Assembly: GCF_900174585.1 (NCBI RefSeq)
Contig: NZ_FWPT01000007.1
Span: 186,001 to 250,000 of the forward strand
From: Parendozoicomonas haliclonae
Lineage (GTDB): Bacteria > Pseudomonadota > Gammaproteobacteria > Pseudomonadales > Endozoicomonadaceae
Reading direction: 5' to 3'
Length of the DNA: 64,000 nt
How positions within the stretch are numbered: position 1 is the first letter of the stretch; every line of letters starts with the position of its first letter. Below the pieces are notes generated by a model. It searched no databases. It was not told the DNA's origin and saw only the letters and a program-made list of their open reading frames with translations. Positions 9,402 to 18,208 of the stretch are shown here, piece by piece. Position numbers and translations under genes: made by a program.

Positions 9402-9614
9402 TCAGGCCTGCGCGCCACACTCCCGCTCGGTTTTCAGGCCCAGCTTTTTAAATACGATCGCAGCCGGGCAAAAACCCGTAAAGGAAAACTGGAACATATT
9501 GGCGCCAATAAATACGGTGAACCAGAAAAACAATGGGCTGACAAAATGGGTCAAAGCCACCGACAGCAACACCATAATCCCGGCAAAACAAAATACCGCA
9601 CGTTCAACAGTCAT
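9402..9614 (-). CDS. DUF2892 (YgaP-like) small inner-membrane protein
   Basis: 70 residues with two membrane segments (about residues 7-22 and 27-45) followed by FTGFCPAAIVFKKLGL and a short Cys-containing tail. This is the DUF2892/YgaP transmembrane-domain pattern, typically two helices with FxGxCP after them; in YgaP the domain is attached to a rhodanese, which is absent here. A strong ribosome site (AGGAGTG) precedes the ATG at 9612-9614. It follows the outer-membrane barrel gene on the same strand with a 44-bp gap and could be read from the same transcript. Function unknown. Confidence 0.85.
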   Translation of the reverse strand: MTVERAVFCFAGIMVLLSVALTHFVSPLFFWFTVFIGANMFQFSFTGFCPAAIVFKKLGLKTERECGAQA

Positions 9615-9658
9615 AAGATCACTCCTTTTTCATTTCTTGTTATCAGACTTGTTGTTAT

Positions 9659-11101
9659 TCAATAGTTGTAACGAACTCTTAACCAGGCATTGCTGGCGTC
9701 TTCATACTGGCCAAAGAAGGTATGGGACTCGTTACCGGCAAACAGATTCATACCGGCTGCCAGCTGCCAGTTATCATCCAGTCGATAGCTGACACTCGGG
9801 CGCAGATAAGCGTCTTCATCGGTTGGAGACCAGAAGGTAAACAGCGACAGGGTCAGCTTCTGGTTCATGGTCATTTGTGTCAGCCGTAGAGTCAGCAGCT
9901 GCTGATACTCTTCCGGCTCAAACTGACGAGCCATGGAATGTTTCAGCAGTTCATCGTGATCATGAGTCCATTCCAGGTAATATTGAACAGCTGCCGTCAG
10001 GTTGGTGGCTACTTCCTGCTCGTAACCCACCAGCCAGCGCAGCTGAGAGTTGGGAATCATCGGATCATCACCAGAGCGATCTTCCCGACTGTCATACCAG
10101 GCCAGTTCCGTATTAATAAGACCGGAGCCTACTGGGGTTCGCAGACTGGCTCCCCAGACATCCAGTTCAGGATAAGTCATACGACGCTGAGCATTTATCC
10201 CACGAGGCACAGGCCAGTAACCCTGATGCCCGTAAAGGGCATACTCGGTACCGTGAATAGTGGTCGCAAGACGAGCTGACCAGACATCACCGGAAGGCTC
10301 ATCAGGGTTTAAGCCATTCTTTGGTGCAGTATTGCCGCCCTGCTCTGGCGAGAACAGCGAGAAGCGTTCACCGGTCAGGCTGATATCAGGGGTAAACTCC
10401 GGCTGCCAGATCATATCCAGACTCAGCTCGCTATCCAGCCATGTGTTGTTGTACCAACTCACCATCACAGCATCAGATGGCGCTTTCAGGTATTCATCCT
10501 CACGCCCAGAGAAGAATGACTGCCAGTCCTTGGGGAACAGATCGTTCAGAAACAGATAGTCCCCGGTTCCCCAGGTCAGGACCTGCCGTCCCAACTTCAC
10601 ATCGGTATTCTCTGTCGGACTGAAACGCACCATTAACCTGCGGGTCTGCCAATCTGTTTCAGCCATTACATCGTCGTACACCACATCGCCCTGAGCTTCG
10701 ACGGTAAAGCTGTCGTGCTGGTACTCATACTCCAGACGACCACGGAACTCTGACAGCGTTGTGTGATGAGGCAGAACCGGGTCAGTCTGCAGACGACGCC
10801 CATAACTGGCTTCAATAAAACCTGTAAACAAAGGCGCAGAAGATTCTGCGATATCGTCCCAGCTATCATCTCCCCACTCATCCCAGCTTTCCTCACTGGC
10901 AAAACTGCCCTCGGCAGAGATAGCCAGGATAAGAGCAATACAAAGTAGTTCCGAGACGCTCGACAATGCCGAGCGTGATGGGTGGTTGCTTGATGTTTTC
11001 AAAGGCCAGGGATGGCCTGATAGCTCTGCTGGACAGGACAGTCCACCAGAGCGGGAAACAGCAAGTAACCGCCTGTCGCGCGATAACTCTGACATATCCA
11101 T
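9659..11101 (-). CDS. Outer-membrane beta-barrel protein of an RND module (DUF1302-like), with repeat inserted near the N-terminus
   Basis: 480 residues ending in an aromatic residue, as outer-membrane barrels do. Alternating hydrophobic strands run through most of the length. LGRQVLTWGTGDYLF near residues 170-185 matches the motif LGKQVLSWGEG of the DUF1302 protein encoded at 27650-29737. The N-terminus is odd: a hydrophobic export-signal core (LLCIALILAI) followed by AEGSFA lies only at about residues 52-67, after a Ser/Pro/Gly-rich stretch encoded by a palindromic repeat (10956-11052). The ATG at 11101 has a GGGGCG ribosome site and is 3 bp after the upstream stop; TTG at 10964-10966 is an alternative start past the repeat. 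It is last of three genes with the LolA-like protein and MMPL pump, so it is probably the outer-membrane partner of that pump (inference). Confidence 0.82.
   Translation of the reverse strand: MDMSELSRDRRLLAVSRSGGLSCPAELSGHPWPLKTSSNHPSRSALSSVSELLCIALILAISAEGSFASEESWDEWGDDSWDDIAESSAPLFTGFIEASYGRRLQTDPVLPHHTTLSEFRGRLEYEYQHDSFTVEAQGDVVYDDVMAETDWQTRRLMVRFSPTENTDVKLGRQVLTWGTGDYLFLNDLFPKDWQSFFSGREDEYLKAPSDAVMVSWYNNTWLDSELSLDMIWQPEFTPDISLTGERFSLFSPEQGGNTAPKNGLNPDEPSGDVWSARLATTIHGTEYALYGHQGYWPVPRGINAQRRMTYPELDVWGASLRTPVGSGLINTELAWYDSREDRSGDDPMIPNSQLRWLVGYEQEVATNLTAAVQYYLEWTHDHDELLKHSMARQFEPEEYQQLLTLRLTQMTMNQKLTLSLFTFWSPTDEDAYLRPSVSYRLDDNWQLAAGMNLFAGNESHTFFGQYEDASNAWLRVRYNY
10956..11052. repeat. Composite palindromic element, copy A (inside a coding sequence)
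   Basis: Three hairpins lie in a row: 10956-10962/10970-10976; AGGCC-AGGGAT-GGCCT at 11003-11018; and a 12-bp stem with one mismatch, 11023-11034/11041-11052. The 20 bases at 11001-11020 are identical to bases 33995-34014 in copy B near the rhomboid gene. It lies within the 5' part of the barrel gene and keeps its frame open. Confidence 0.75.
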
Positions 11102-11104
11102 AGC

Positions 11105-11899
11105 TTAACGCCCCTTCAGCCACTGAACTGGAGGGTTACGAAGGCTGCGTTCACTAAACAGAGACTGAGGCAAACCAATATCGTACTGAATTCCACGCAT
11201 CTGCATCTCAGTACTGCTCCCCCGCTCCAGATCGGTAATCTTTGCAGAGACCGCTGTCGGATAACCCTGAATCAACTCAACCTTCAGGGCTTCCATCCGG
11301 CGATAAACAACACCTTTGTGATTTTTATATTCCACAGTCACTGGCATAAGCGTCTCTTTACTAATCCAGCTTTGATAACTGGCAAACTCAACCGACTGCG
11401 CATCCTTAGGCGTGCTTTCCAGCACATAATGCTCGTCCGTAGTTTTAACCAGACGGTGGTGATCAGCAGAAGGATCACGCCCGGAGACATCCTCATAAAA
11501 GAAATCAGAGCCAACAAACGACGTCCGTTTATCACCGGCAGAGATACGTTTCACCAAATCCAATCCCGGCAAATAGAGCCAGCGATCATCATCCTCACCC
11601 GGGTGGCGCACTACCCGGAAAACCGTGTTACGCACATCACTGGGGCGGCTGAAAAACACCATCATGTCCTGCTCACCACCCGGTTCTTTACTGTGGCGCA
11701 GAATCGTGAACTGACGGAGCTGCTGACGCCCCTGGGCATCGGTGATACGCATCCGCGCTTTCGCCCGGCCATCCTTGCCGGCGTAATAGGAAGAAAGGTT
11801 GGCTTTCTCGACAATTTCGACAGCATCCGTCAGCACTGCCGCCTGCGCCATGGAACTGCTCAGCAGTGCGAAAGCCAACAGGGATTTGATCACTCTCAT
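11105..11899 (-). CDS. Outer-membrane lipoprotein-sorting-type (LolA-like) periplasmic protein
   Basis: 264 residues with a clear signal peptide (cleavage after AQA, about residue 20). The body matches the 'outer membrane lipoprotein-sorting protein' family found beside MMPL pumps, which shares the LolA/LolB half-barrel fold: DDRWLYLPGLDLVKRI near residues 105-120, and a SDFFYEDVSGRD stretch near 130-142. It lies 9 bp after the MMPL gene stop and 3 bp before the barrel ATG, so the three form a tight operon. By analogy with LolA-fold proteins it probably carries a lipid or hydrophobic cargo across the periplasm for the pump; the cargo is unknown. Confidence 0.85.
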   Translation of the reverse strand: MRVIKSLLAFALLSSSMAQAAVLTDAVEIVEKANLSSYYAGKDGRAKARMRITDAQGRQQLRQFTILRHSKEPGGEQDMMVFFSRPSDVRNTVFRVVRHPGEDDDRWLYLPGLDLVKRISAGDKRTSFVGSDFFYEDVSGRDPSADHHRLVKTTDEHYVLESTPKDAQSVEFASYQSWISKETLMPVTVEYKNHKGVVYRRMEALKVELIQGYPTAVSAKITDLERGSSTEMQMRGIQYDIGLPQSLFSERSLRNPPVQWLKGR

Positions 11900-11908
11900 A
11901 ACAGCTCC

Positions 11909-14416
11909 TTAAGCCTTGCCAATCGTTTCAAACTTCAACAAAGCCGGCAGCAGTACCAGCGTGACCAGCGCCGAAGCCGCCATAATGCTCGCCAGGAAGA
12001 TACCCACGGTGATATACGGCACCAACGGGGCAAACAACAGCGGGGTGAAGCCAACAGCTATAACAATGGCGTTGCGGGTAATGGCACGGCCGGGCTCCTG
12101 AAACATCTCAGCCAGAGATATATCGTTAGTGCCTTGCTTGCGCAATTCCCGGTAGCGCTGCAGGAAGTGAATTGCGAAATCGACAGACAGGCCCAGAGTG
12201 AGTGCCGACAGAACTGCGATTGGCATATCGTAATCCTTGCCAACCCAGCCAATCAGGCCGTAGATCAGGGTGATGGTAAATGTCAGTGGCAGCATGGCCA
12301 GAACGCCATATTTGAGCGAACGGAACAGCACCACCATCATCACAAACACCACAACAAACGACGAAAGCAAACTGTCCGCCATACCGCTCACCATGGCATC
12401 CTGCCAGACCACATTCAGATACGCCTTGCCAGCCCAGCCATAGCGTAAACCTTCCGGCAACGGATGCTCTGCAATATAAGCATCCACCAGCGCAACAACC
12501 TGACTCATATGCTGATTGTCACCACTGGTCAGTTGCAGCCAGATCAGGCTGTCACGGTAATCCGGCGTAACAAAGTGCCAGAGCTCCTGCGGGCGGTGGG
12601 AAGACTGATATTGCAACAGGGTCTGGGCAACGCCATTGGCGGTATCGGGCAGCAGGAAGTCGGCATCAGCACCGGAACGCAGTTCCCGGTTCACGGTTTT
12701 CACCACATCCGGCATAGCATTCACCTTGCCGACCAGATCCGAGGCCAACAGATGCGTCTGCAGACCTTCCATCCACTGCAACACCGCCGGGTTCAGGAAT
12801 GTACGACGTTGTTGCTGCTCCTGTTCAACCACAGCCAGCATCTGTTCCAGCCAAACAGCTTCATCCGCACCAGCTGCAAACAGCTGATCATCCAAACGGC
12901 TGGCCAGTACATCCAGCTCAAGATTACCAATAACGGCATAAGCACTCAGATCAATGCCCTGCGCCTCGGCCCCTGCAATCAGTTGATTGACCTCATTAGC
13001 CAGACTGGTGTTATCCGCTGAAGTGCTCTCCAGAACCAGCCAGGCATCGTAGGTACCGGCAAAGTGGTTGTTAAGGACCTTGTCGGCCACCCGGATTTCA
13101 TGATCGGCCTTAAACCAGTTCACCGGATTGTCGTTGATCTGGATACGGGTAATACCCGCCACGCTGATGGCAAAGGCACCGGCTGCAACCAGCAATACAA
13201 CAAACCGACGACCCGTGGCAAAACCACCCAGTCTTGGCAGCCAACGTCCCAGACGACCACCGTCCTCCATTCGATGAATGGCATTCTGCAGGGATTTCAA
13301 AGCCTCCGGAGACATCCGAGAGATATACGCCGGAATAAAAATAATGGTCAGCAAGAAAGCCAGGAAGATACCAAAGGCAATATAGGCTCCGAAAATCTGT
13401 ACCGGTGGAATCGGCGTCAGCATCAGCGACAGAAAGCCCAGCGCCGAAGTAACCGAGGTATACAGCATCGGGGTAAACAGATGATCCATCACTTTAATGA
13501 TGACAGCCTTGGGATCTTCACCAGGGTGGAACCGATCGGCAAACTCGGACAGGATATGGGTTGAGTCCACCACCGCGATTGGCATCAGGAAGATTGCAAT
13601 CATCGACGACATAATATGAACGGTAAAGCCCATGCCAATGAGCAGGCCCATAGTGATAATCACCGTCGCCATGGCCACAATCATCGGCCCGGTGACCAGC
13701 GGCAGACTGCGGAAGAACACCCACATCAGGATAAAGATCGCCAGCCCGGCCAGCGGAGCTGAGATACCCATCTGGATAAACATTTCTACGCCAAACTGAT
13801 CTTCAGCAACCGGCAGGCCGGTTATGTGATATTGATCGGAGCTGTCGAGACCGGCCACCAGCCCACGAACCTCTTCGGCTATACGATAGCTTTCGTCTTT
13901 ATCTGCCACCGGTACATAAACGGCAGCGGCCTGACCATCACCGGATACCAGAGTATTGTTCAGCATCGGCAGACGGTTCACAGCCTGCTTAATGGCATCG
14001 GCCTGAGCCTGGGTTTGCGGCGCCTGCTGCATCAACCATTCAAATCGAATTGTGCCTGGCCCTTGCTGGGTGATGTTATCTACGGTATCGAGAGACATCT
14101 GATCCCGACTGACGACACCATCAATATCAAGAATGCCGCGGGAAAGCTGATGCAGAGCCTGCAGGGATTGGGGATTGTAGATACCCTCTCCCGTCGCGCT
14201 GACCGCACCCACGACGATGGTGTCGTGCATGATGAACTGCTGCTTGACCTGGTTATGGAAAATCCGGGCGGGATCATCCTCCCGCAACATATTTTCCGGG
14301 TCGGTATCAATAGTCAGTAGAGGCATCATGGCCAGACAGGCCAGAGTAAGAAGAAGCACCAGCCCATAAACCTTACGGGGATGCTGAAGAGCAAAAGTGG
14401 TGAACAGTATTTTCAT
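11909..14416 (-). CDS. MMPL/RND superfamily exporter
   Basis: 835 residues from the ATG at 14414-14416 (MKILFTTFAL). An upstream extension to 14485 is open but would add a non-membrane tail and run through the operator-like palindromes, so I prefer the later ATG. The protein has the two-fold MMPL layout: TM1 near residue 20, a large periplasmic loop, five TMs, then TM7 near residue 420, a second periplasmic domain and five TMs. GLSVDFAIHFL near residue 750 matches the conserved TM10 region of the family. These proton-driven exporters move hydrophobic or lipid molecules from the inner membrane. It is first in an operon with the LolA-like and barrel genes. Two 16-bp palindromes flank the start region, suggesting repression by a dimeric regulator encoded elsewhere. 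Confidence 0.9.
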   Translation of the reverse strand: MKILFTTFALQHPRKVYGLVLLLTLACLAMMPLLTIDTDPENMLREDDPARIFHNQVKQQFIMHDTIVVGAVSATGEGIYNPQSLQALHQLSRGILDIDGVVSRDQMSLDTVDNITQQGPGTIRFEWLMQQAPQTQAQADAIKQAVNRLPMLNNTLVSGDGQAAAVYVPVADKDESYRIAEEVRGLVAGLDSSDQYHITGLPVAEDQFGVEMFIQMGISAPLAGLAIFILMWVFFRSLPLVTGPMIVAMATVIITMGLLIGMGFTVHIMSSMIAIFLMPIAVVDSTHILSEFADRFHPGEDPKAVIIKVMDHLFTPMLYTSVTSALGFLSLMLTPIPPVQIFGAYIAFGIFLAFLLTIIFIPAYISRMSPEALKSLQNAIHRMEDGGRLGRWLPRLGGFATGRRFVVLLVAAGAFAISVAGITRIQINDNPVNWFKADHEIRVADKVLNNHFAGTYDAWLVLESTSADNTSLANEVNQLIAGAEAQGIDLSAYAVIGNLELDVLASRLDDQLFAAGADEAVWLEQMLAVVEQEQQQRRTFLNPAVLQWMEGLQTHLLASDLVGKVNAMPDVVKTVNRELRSGADADFLLPDTANGVAQTLLQYQSSHRPQELWHFVTPDYRDSLIWLQLTSGDNQHMSQVVALVDAYIAEHPLPEGLRYGWAGKAYLNVVWQDAMVSGMADSLLSSFVVVFVMMVVLFRSLKYGVLAMLPLTFTITLIYGLIGWVGKDYDMPIAVLSALTLGLSVDFAIHFLQRYRELRKQGTNDISLAEMFQEPGRAITRNAIVIAVGFTPLLFAPLVPYITVGIFLASIMAASALVTLVLLPALLKFETIGKA

Positions 14417-14422
14417 TTTTAT

Positions 14423-14471
14423 ATTAGAGAATCCTAATGTTTTATCAAACAATACATTAGAGACATCTAAT
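14423..14471. promoter_or_regulatory. Pair of 16-bp palindromes, putative operator of the RND operon
   Basis: ATTAG-N6-CTAAT at 14423-14438 and ATTAGA-N4-TCTAAT at 14456-14471 share the half-site ATTAG and are spaced 33 bp centre to centre, three helical turns, so they would lie on one DNA face. They sit immediately upstream of the MMPL start codon. Such a pair suits a dimeric repressor (TetR- or MarR-type), but no regulator gene is adjacent. Confidence 0.55.
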
Positions 14472-14555
14472 AGACAAGGCGCCATCCATTTAAATGCACA
14501 GATATTTTTTCATCACTTGTGGGAACTTTTTTGCTGACCTGTGGTCAATGATGCG

Positions 14556-14588
14556 GGCGGGTACTGTCCACCACCTTGACAGCCCGCC
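14556..14588 (+). other. Stem-loop in the moxR leader
   Basis: GGCGGG (14556-14561) pairs with CCCGCC (14583-14588), and CTGTC (14564-14568) pairs with GACAG (14578-14582), giving an 11-bp interrupted stem 88 bp before the moxR start. No T tract follows. It may be an mRNA leader structure or a repeat fragment. Confidence 0.4.
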
Positions 14589-14675
14589 TCTGTTCACTGA
14601 TAAATCATCAACGCTTCATTGAACTTTTTTCATTGTCATCCCCTTATCAGGAATCACAGAGAGACCGCGTCAACT

Positions 14676-15656
14676 ATGGAATCCATCACCAATAACACAG
14701 AGGCACGCCAGTCCCTACTCTCTCTTCGTAATTACCTGCGCCAGATGATTATTGGTCAGGAGCGCCTGCTGGACCGACTATTGATCGCCTTGCTGGCTGA
14801 TGGCCATATGCTGGTTGAAGGTGCACCTGGTCTGGCAAAAACCAAAGCGATCAAGGATCTGGCCAACGGCCTTGCGGCCGGCTTTCAGCGTATCCAGTTC
14901 ACCCCGGATCTATTGCCGGCAGATATTACTGGTACTGAAGTCTATCGCCCGGAAGATGGCAGCTTCCGTTTCCAGCAGGGACCGGTATTTAACAATCTGG
15001 TCCTGGCGGATGAAATCAACCGCGCCCCGGCCAAGGTGCAGGCCGCGCTGCTGGAAGCCATGGCTGAACGTCAGGTGAGTGTTGCCGGCACAACTCACAA
15101 GCTGCCGGAACTGTTTCTGGTTATGGCCACCCAGAACCCGATTGAACAGGAAGGCACCTACCCGCTGCCGGAAGCCCAGCTCGACCGTTTCCTGATGCAT
15201 GTCTGCATCAGCTATCCATCCGTAGAAGATGAACGCCGCATTCTTAAACTGGTACGGGGCGAGGCTCTGGAGCTGGAACAACCTCAGCCGGAAGTGATTT
15301 CCCAAGACGTGATCTTCGCCGCCCGCAAGGAAGTGCTGGAGCTGCATATGGATGAAGCGGTGGAAAATTATATCGTTCATCTGATCGATGCCACCCGCAA
15401 CCCGGCCAAGTATCAGCAGAACCTCGGCGCTCTTCTGGAATATGGTGCCAGCCCGCGGGGCACTATCGCTCTGGATCGCTGTGCCCGTGCCCACGCCTGG
15501 CTGGCGGGTCGTGACTTCGTCACTCCGGACGATGTGCAGGCCACTGCCCATGATGTGCTGCGCCACCGGATTATCCCAAGCTATGAAGCCGAAGCCCGGG
15601 GTATGAATGCCGACCGCATTCTGGCCCAGCTGATTCAACAAGTCGCTGTCGCCTAA
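14676..15656 (+). CDS. MoxR-family AAA+ ATPase
   Basis: 326 residues from the ATG at 14676 (MESITNNTEARQ); an upstream start at 14619 is possible but gives an unusual extension. The Walker A variant GAPGLAKT lies at residues 49-56 and Walker B LADEIN near 110-115, followed by NRAPAKVQAALLEAM and TQNPIEQEGTYPLPEAQLDRF, all diagnostic of MoxR. These ATPases work as chaperones with VWA-domain partners in assembling or activating enzyme complexes in the envelope. It leads an operon with DUF58, DUF4381, two VWA proteins and BatD, the classic MoxR-Bat arrangement. Cytoplasmic. Confidence 0.93.
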   Translation: MESITNNTEARQSLLSLRNYLRQMIIGQERLLDRLLIALLADGHMLVEGAPGLAKTKAIKDLANGLAAGFQRIQFTPDLLPADITGTEVYRPEDGSFRFQQGPVFNNLVLADEINRAPAKVQAALLEAMAERQVSVAGTTHKLPELFLVMATQNPIEQEGTYPLPEAQLDRFLMHVCISYPSVEDERRILKLVRGEALELEQPQPEVISQDVIFAARKEVLELHMDEAVENYIVHLIDATRNPAKYQQNLGALLEYGASPRGTIALDRCARAHAWLAGRDFVTPDDVQATAHDVLRHRIIPSYEAEARGMNADRILAQLIQQVAVA

Positions 15657-15679
15657 GCCTCTCATCAAAGGAGTGACCG

Positions 15680-16603
15680 ATGAGCGGCGCCTATACCAGC
15701 CTTGAAGAACTAACCCGTCTGGCAGGCCCGGCCCGGCGGATTCCTCTGTATCAGCCCGGTCCGGCCCGGGCCTTGATGTCCGGTGGTCATCAATCACGGA
15801 TGCGTGGCCGGGGCATGGACTTTGAAGAGTTTCGCGGTTACCAGCCCGGTGACGACATCCGCACTATCGACTGGCGCGCCAGTGCCCGCACTAACAAAAC
15901 CCAGACCCGGGTTTACCGGGAAGAGCGGGAACGCCCGGTACTGTTGGTGGTTGATCAGGGGCCGGGGCTGTTCTTTGGCAGTCAACTGAATTTCAAATCC
16001 GTGGCAGCGGCAGAGGTTATGGCCCTGATGGCCTGGAAAACCCTGCATCATGGTGATCGTGTCGGCGCCCTATTATCTGGTTTACACAACAGTGAGAAGC
16101 AGCATCTGGAACTACGACCACGTCGCTCACGCCAGCATCTGCTGCAGATTTTCCAGCATACAGTAGCCATGAACCAGAACCTGAAAGCCGGTATCCCGAG
16201 GGATGACCAGGCCTTGGATAAGATGCTGGCCAGCGCCACCCGACTGGCCCATCCCGGTACGCTGGTAGTAGTGATCAGTGATTTTCACGGTATCAGCCAG
16301 ACTGGTCTTAGAGATTTGGCCCTGCTCTCCCGCCATAACGATGTAATGGCTGTGCAGGTGTTTGACCCGCTGGACTACTACCTGCCACCTGCCGGCCTTT
16401 ATGCCGTCAGTGATGGACGACACCGTGGCCTGCTGGATACCCGCGCCCGTCAGACCCGGGAGCACTACCAGCAGCAGGCCCAACAGAAACAAACGACATT
16501 GACAGAACACTTGCAGCGTTACCGTATTCCTTTATTACGCATCGACAGCAGCCAGCCCACTGATGAGCAGCTGATCGCCATGCATCGGGGAGGCGCACAA
16601 TGA
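15680..16603 (+). CDS. DUF58 domain protein
   Basis: 307 residues. The DUF58 signature is RGRGMDFEEFRGYQPGDD near residues 41-58, followed by IDWRASART. The rest forms a degenerate VWA-like fold (VLLVVDQGPGLFFG near 91-104, where a MIDAS motif would be, and LVVVISDFHG near 195-205). The start has an AAAGGAG ribosome site 6 bp upstream. DUF58 proteins nearly always lie next to MoxR and are thought to act in the same complex, at the inner face of the membrane. The stop overlaps the next start by 4 bp (ATGA), suggesting translational coupling. Confidence 0.9.
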   Translation: MSGAYTSLEELTRLAGPARRIPLYQPGPARALMSGGHQSRMRGRGMDFEEFRGYQPGDDIRTIDWRASARTNKTQTRVYREERERPVLLVVDQGPGLFFGSQLNFKSVAAAEVMALMAWKTLHHGDRVGALLSGLHNSEKQHLELRPRRSRQHLLQIFQHTVAMNQNLKAGIPRDDQALDKMLASATRLAHPGTLVVVISDFHGISQTGLRDLALLSRHNDVMAVQVFDPLDYYLPPAGLYAVSDGRHRGLLDTRARQTREHYQQQAQQKQTTLTEHLQRYRIPLLRIDSSQPTDEQLIAMHRGGAQ

Positions 16604-17154
16604 ACGGCACCGCTCCCATGCCATCCGCCTCACCCATGGCGCAGGGTGCCAACCCACTGGATGCCCTGGAACCCAATATTCTGCCGGAACCGATTAGCTG
16701 GTTCCCGCCTGCCCCCGGATGGTGGATTCTGGCTCTGTTGATTATTACCCTGATCACAGCTGTCGTTATCTGGCTGGTGCAGCGTCACCGCCGGAATGCT
16801 TATCGCCGCGAGGCTTTGAAGCAGCTCGACCAGATCGCCCAAAGCTTTCAGTTTGACGGCGATGCCCGACAGTTGGCCAAAAACTGCAATCTGCTGCTCA
16901 AAGCTACTGCTCTGCAAGTGTGGCCTCGGGAACAGGTCGCGAATCTGGTGGATAAAGACTGGCTGGACTTTTTAGCCCGTTCCTCAGGCCTTAACGATTT
17001 TCAGTCAGAAACCGGTCAACAACTCGGCGCCAATCTCTACGCCAAACCCCAAACAGAACAGGCAGGTTCAGGGGAGCAACTTATAACCCTGACCCGTCAG
17101 TGGATTAGCAAACACTCCCTGAAAAAAGCCGGTATGGGAAGCAATCATGACTGA
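16600..17154 (+). CDS. DUF4381 membrane protein
   Basis: 184 residues: a Pro-rich N-terminus with PEPISWFPPAPGWWIL, one membrane helix at about residues 45-64 and a basic cytoplasmic part containing RRNAYRREALKQLDQI. This is the DUF4381 pattern, found between DUF58 and BatA-type VWA genes. It overlaps the upstream gene by 4 bp and the downstream one by 8 bp. Its role in the MoxR-Bat assembly is not established; the position suggests a membrane anchor for the complex. Confidence 0.88.
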   Translation: MNGTAPMPSASPMAQGANPLDALEPNILPEPISWFPPAPGWWILALLIITLITAVVIWLVQRHRRNAYRREALKQLDQIAQSFQFDGDARQLAKNCNLLLKATALQVWPREQVANLVDKDWLDFLARSSGLNDFQSETGQQLGANLYAKPQTEQAGSGEQLITLTRQWISKHSLKKAGMGSNHD

Positions 17155-18208
17155 ATGGTTCCCTACCCTCACCCATCTGTTTGGCCGGTTTGAATTCGGT
17201 CTGCCCTGGCTATTCCTGCTGCTGCCACTGGCCTGGTTGGTGTATCGCTTCAGCAAACCCATGGGTCGTCAGCAAAGTGCACTGCTGGTGCCGTTTTATG
17301 CGGACCTGCCACTGGGCAGCACACCGGCCGCCAGCTCACCCGCTAACCGATGGAATCTGCCATTGGCTGTCGTTATTTGGTTGTCTGTACTCACTGCCGC
17401 AGCCGGTCCACGCTGGATTGGCAATCCAGTAGAATTGCCGGTAACTGGCCGTGACACCATGCTGGCGGTCGATCTGTCCGAAAGTATGACTATCAAGGAT
17501 CTGCCCCTGAATGGTCGGGAAGCGGATCGTCTGGAAGTCATCAAGGATGTGGTCAGCAAATTTATTGATAACCGCAAAGGCGACAGATTGGGTCTGATTC
17601 TGTTCGGCTCTAATGCTTACCTGCAAACACCCCTGACCTTTGATGTGGAAACCGTTCGCACATTGCTGAATGAATCCACTATCGGTATTGCCGGCCCGAT
17701 GACAGCAATCGGTGATGCCATTGGTCTGGGTGTACGCCAACTGCGCAAACGCCCGAAAGAACAAAGGGTAATGGTGTTACTGACCGACGGTGCCAATACC
17801 GCCGGCAATCTCAGTCCTTTAAAAGCCGCCGAGCTGGCGGCCAAGGAAGGCGTCACCATTTATTCTGTCGGGGTTGGCGCTGACGAGATGATTATTCCCG
17901 GACTGTTTGGCAGCAACTTTGGTGCACAGCGGGTCAATCCGTCTGCGGATCTGGATGAAGAGACTTTAACCAAAATTGCCGAACAAACCGGCGGTCGTTA
18001 CTTCCGGGCTCGCTCTCAGGAAGACCTGCAGGAGATCTACCGTACCATCGACAGCCTCGAACCCATCGAACAGAGCAAGGAAACCTTCCGCCCGGTCAAA
18101 GAGCTGTTCTACTGGCCTCTTGGTCTGGCGCTGTTATTGAGTGCCCTGATGGCACTGATCCATTTTGCTTCCCGCTTCTCCAGCAATAAGGAGAAGCAGC
18201 CCCTATGA
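17147..18208 (+). CDS. BatA-type VWA-domain membrane protein
   Basis: 353 residues. N-terminal membrane segments at about 20-37 and 68-90, a von Willebrand A domain from about 100 to 300 and a C-terminal helix near 320-340. The metal-binding MIDAS is intact: DLSES at 108-112, a Thr in GPMTAIGDAIG near 184, and LTDGANT near 211-217. The VWA domain faces the periplasm in BatA-type proteins and binds protein partners through a metal ion. Overlaps with both neighbours (8 bp and 4 bp) indicate tight coupling. Confidence 0.9.
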   Translation: MTEWFPTLTHLFGRFEFGLPWLFLLLPLAWLVYRFSKPMGRQQSALLVPFYADLPLGSTPAASSPANRWNLPLAVVIWLSVLTAAAGPRWIGNPVELPVTGRDTMLAVDLSESMTIKDLPLNGREADRLEVIKDVVSKFIDNRKGDRLGLILFGSNAYLQTPLTFDVETVRTLLNESTIGIAGPMTAIGDAIGLGVRQLRKRPKEQRVMVLLTDGANTAGNLSPLKAAELAAKEGVTIYSVGVGADEMIIPGLFGSNFGAQRVNPSADLDEETLTKIAEQTGGRYFRARSQEDLQEIYRTIDSLEPIEQSKETFRPVKELFYWPLGLALLLSALMALIHFASRFSSNKEKQPL

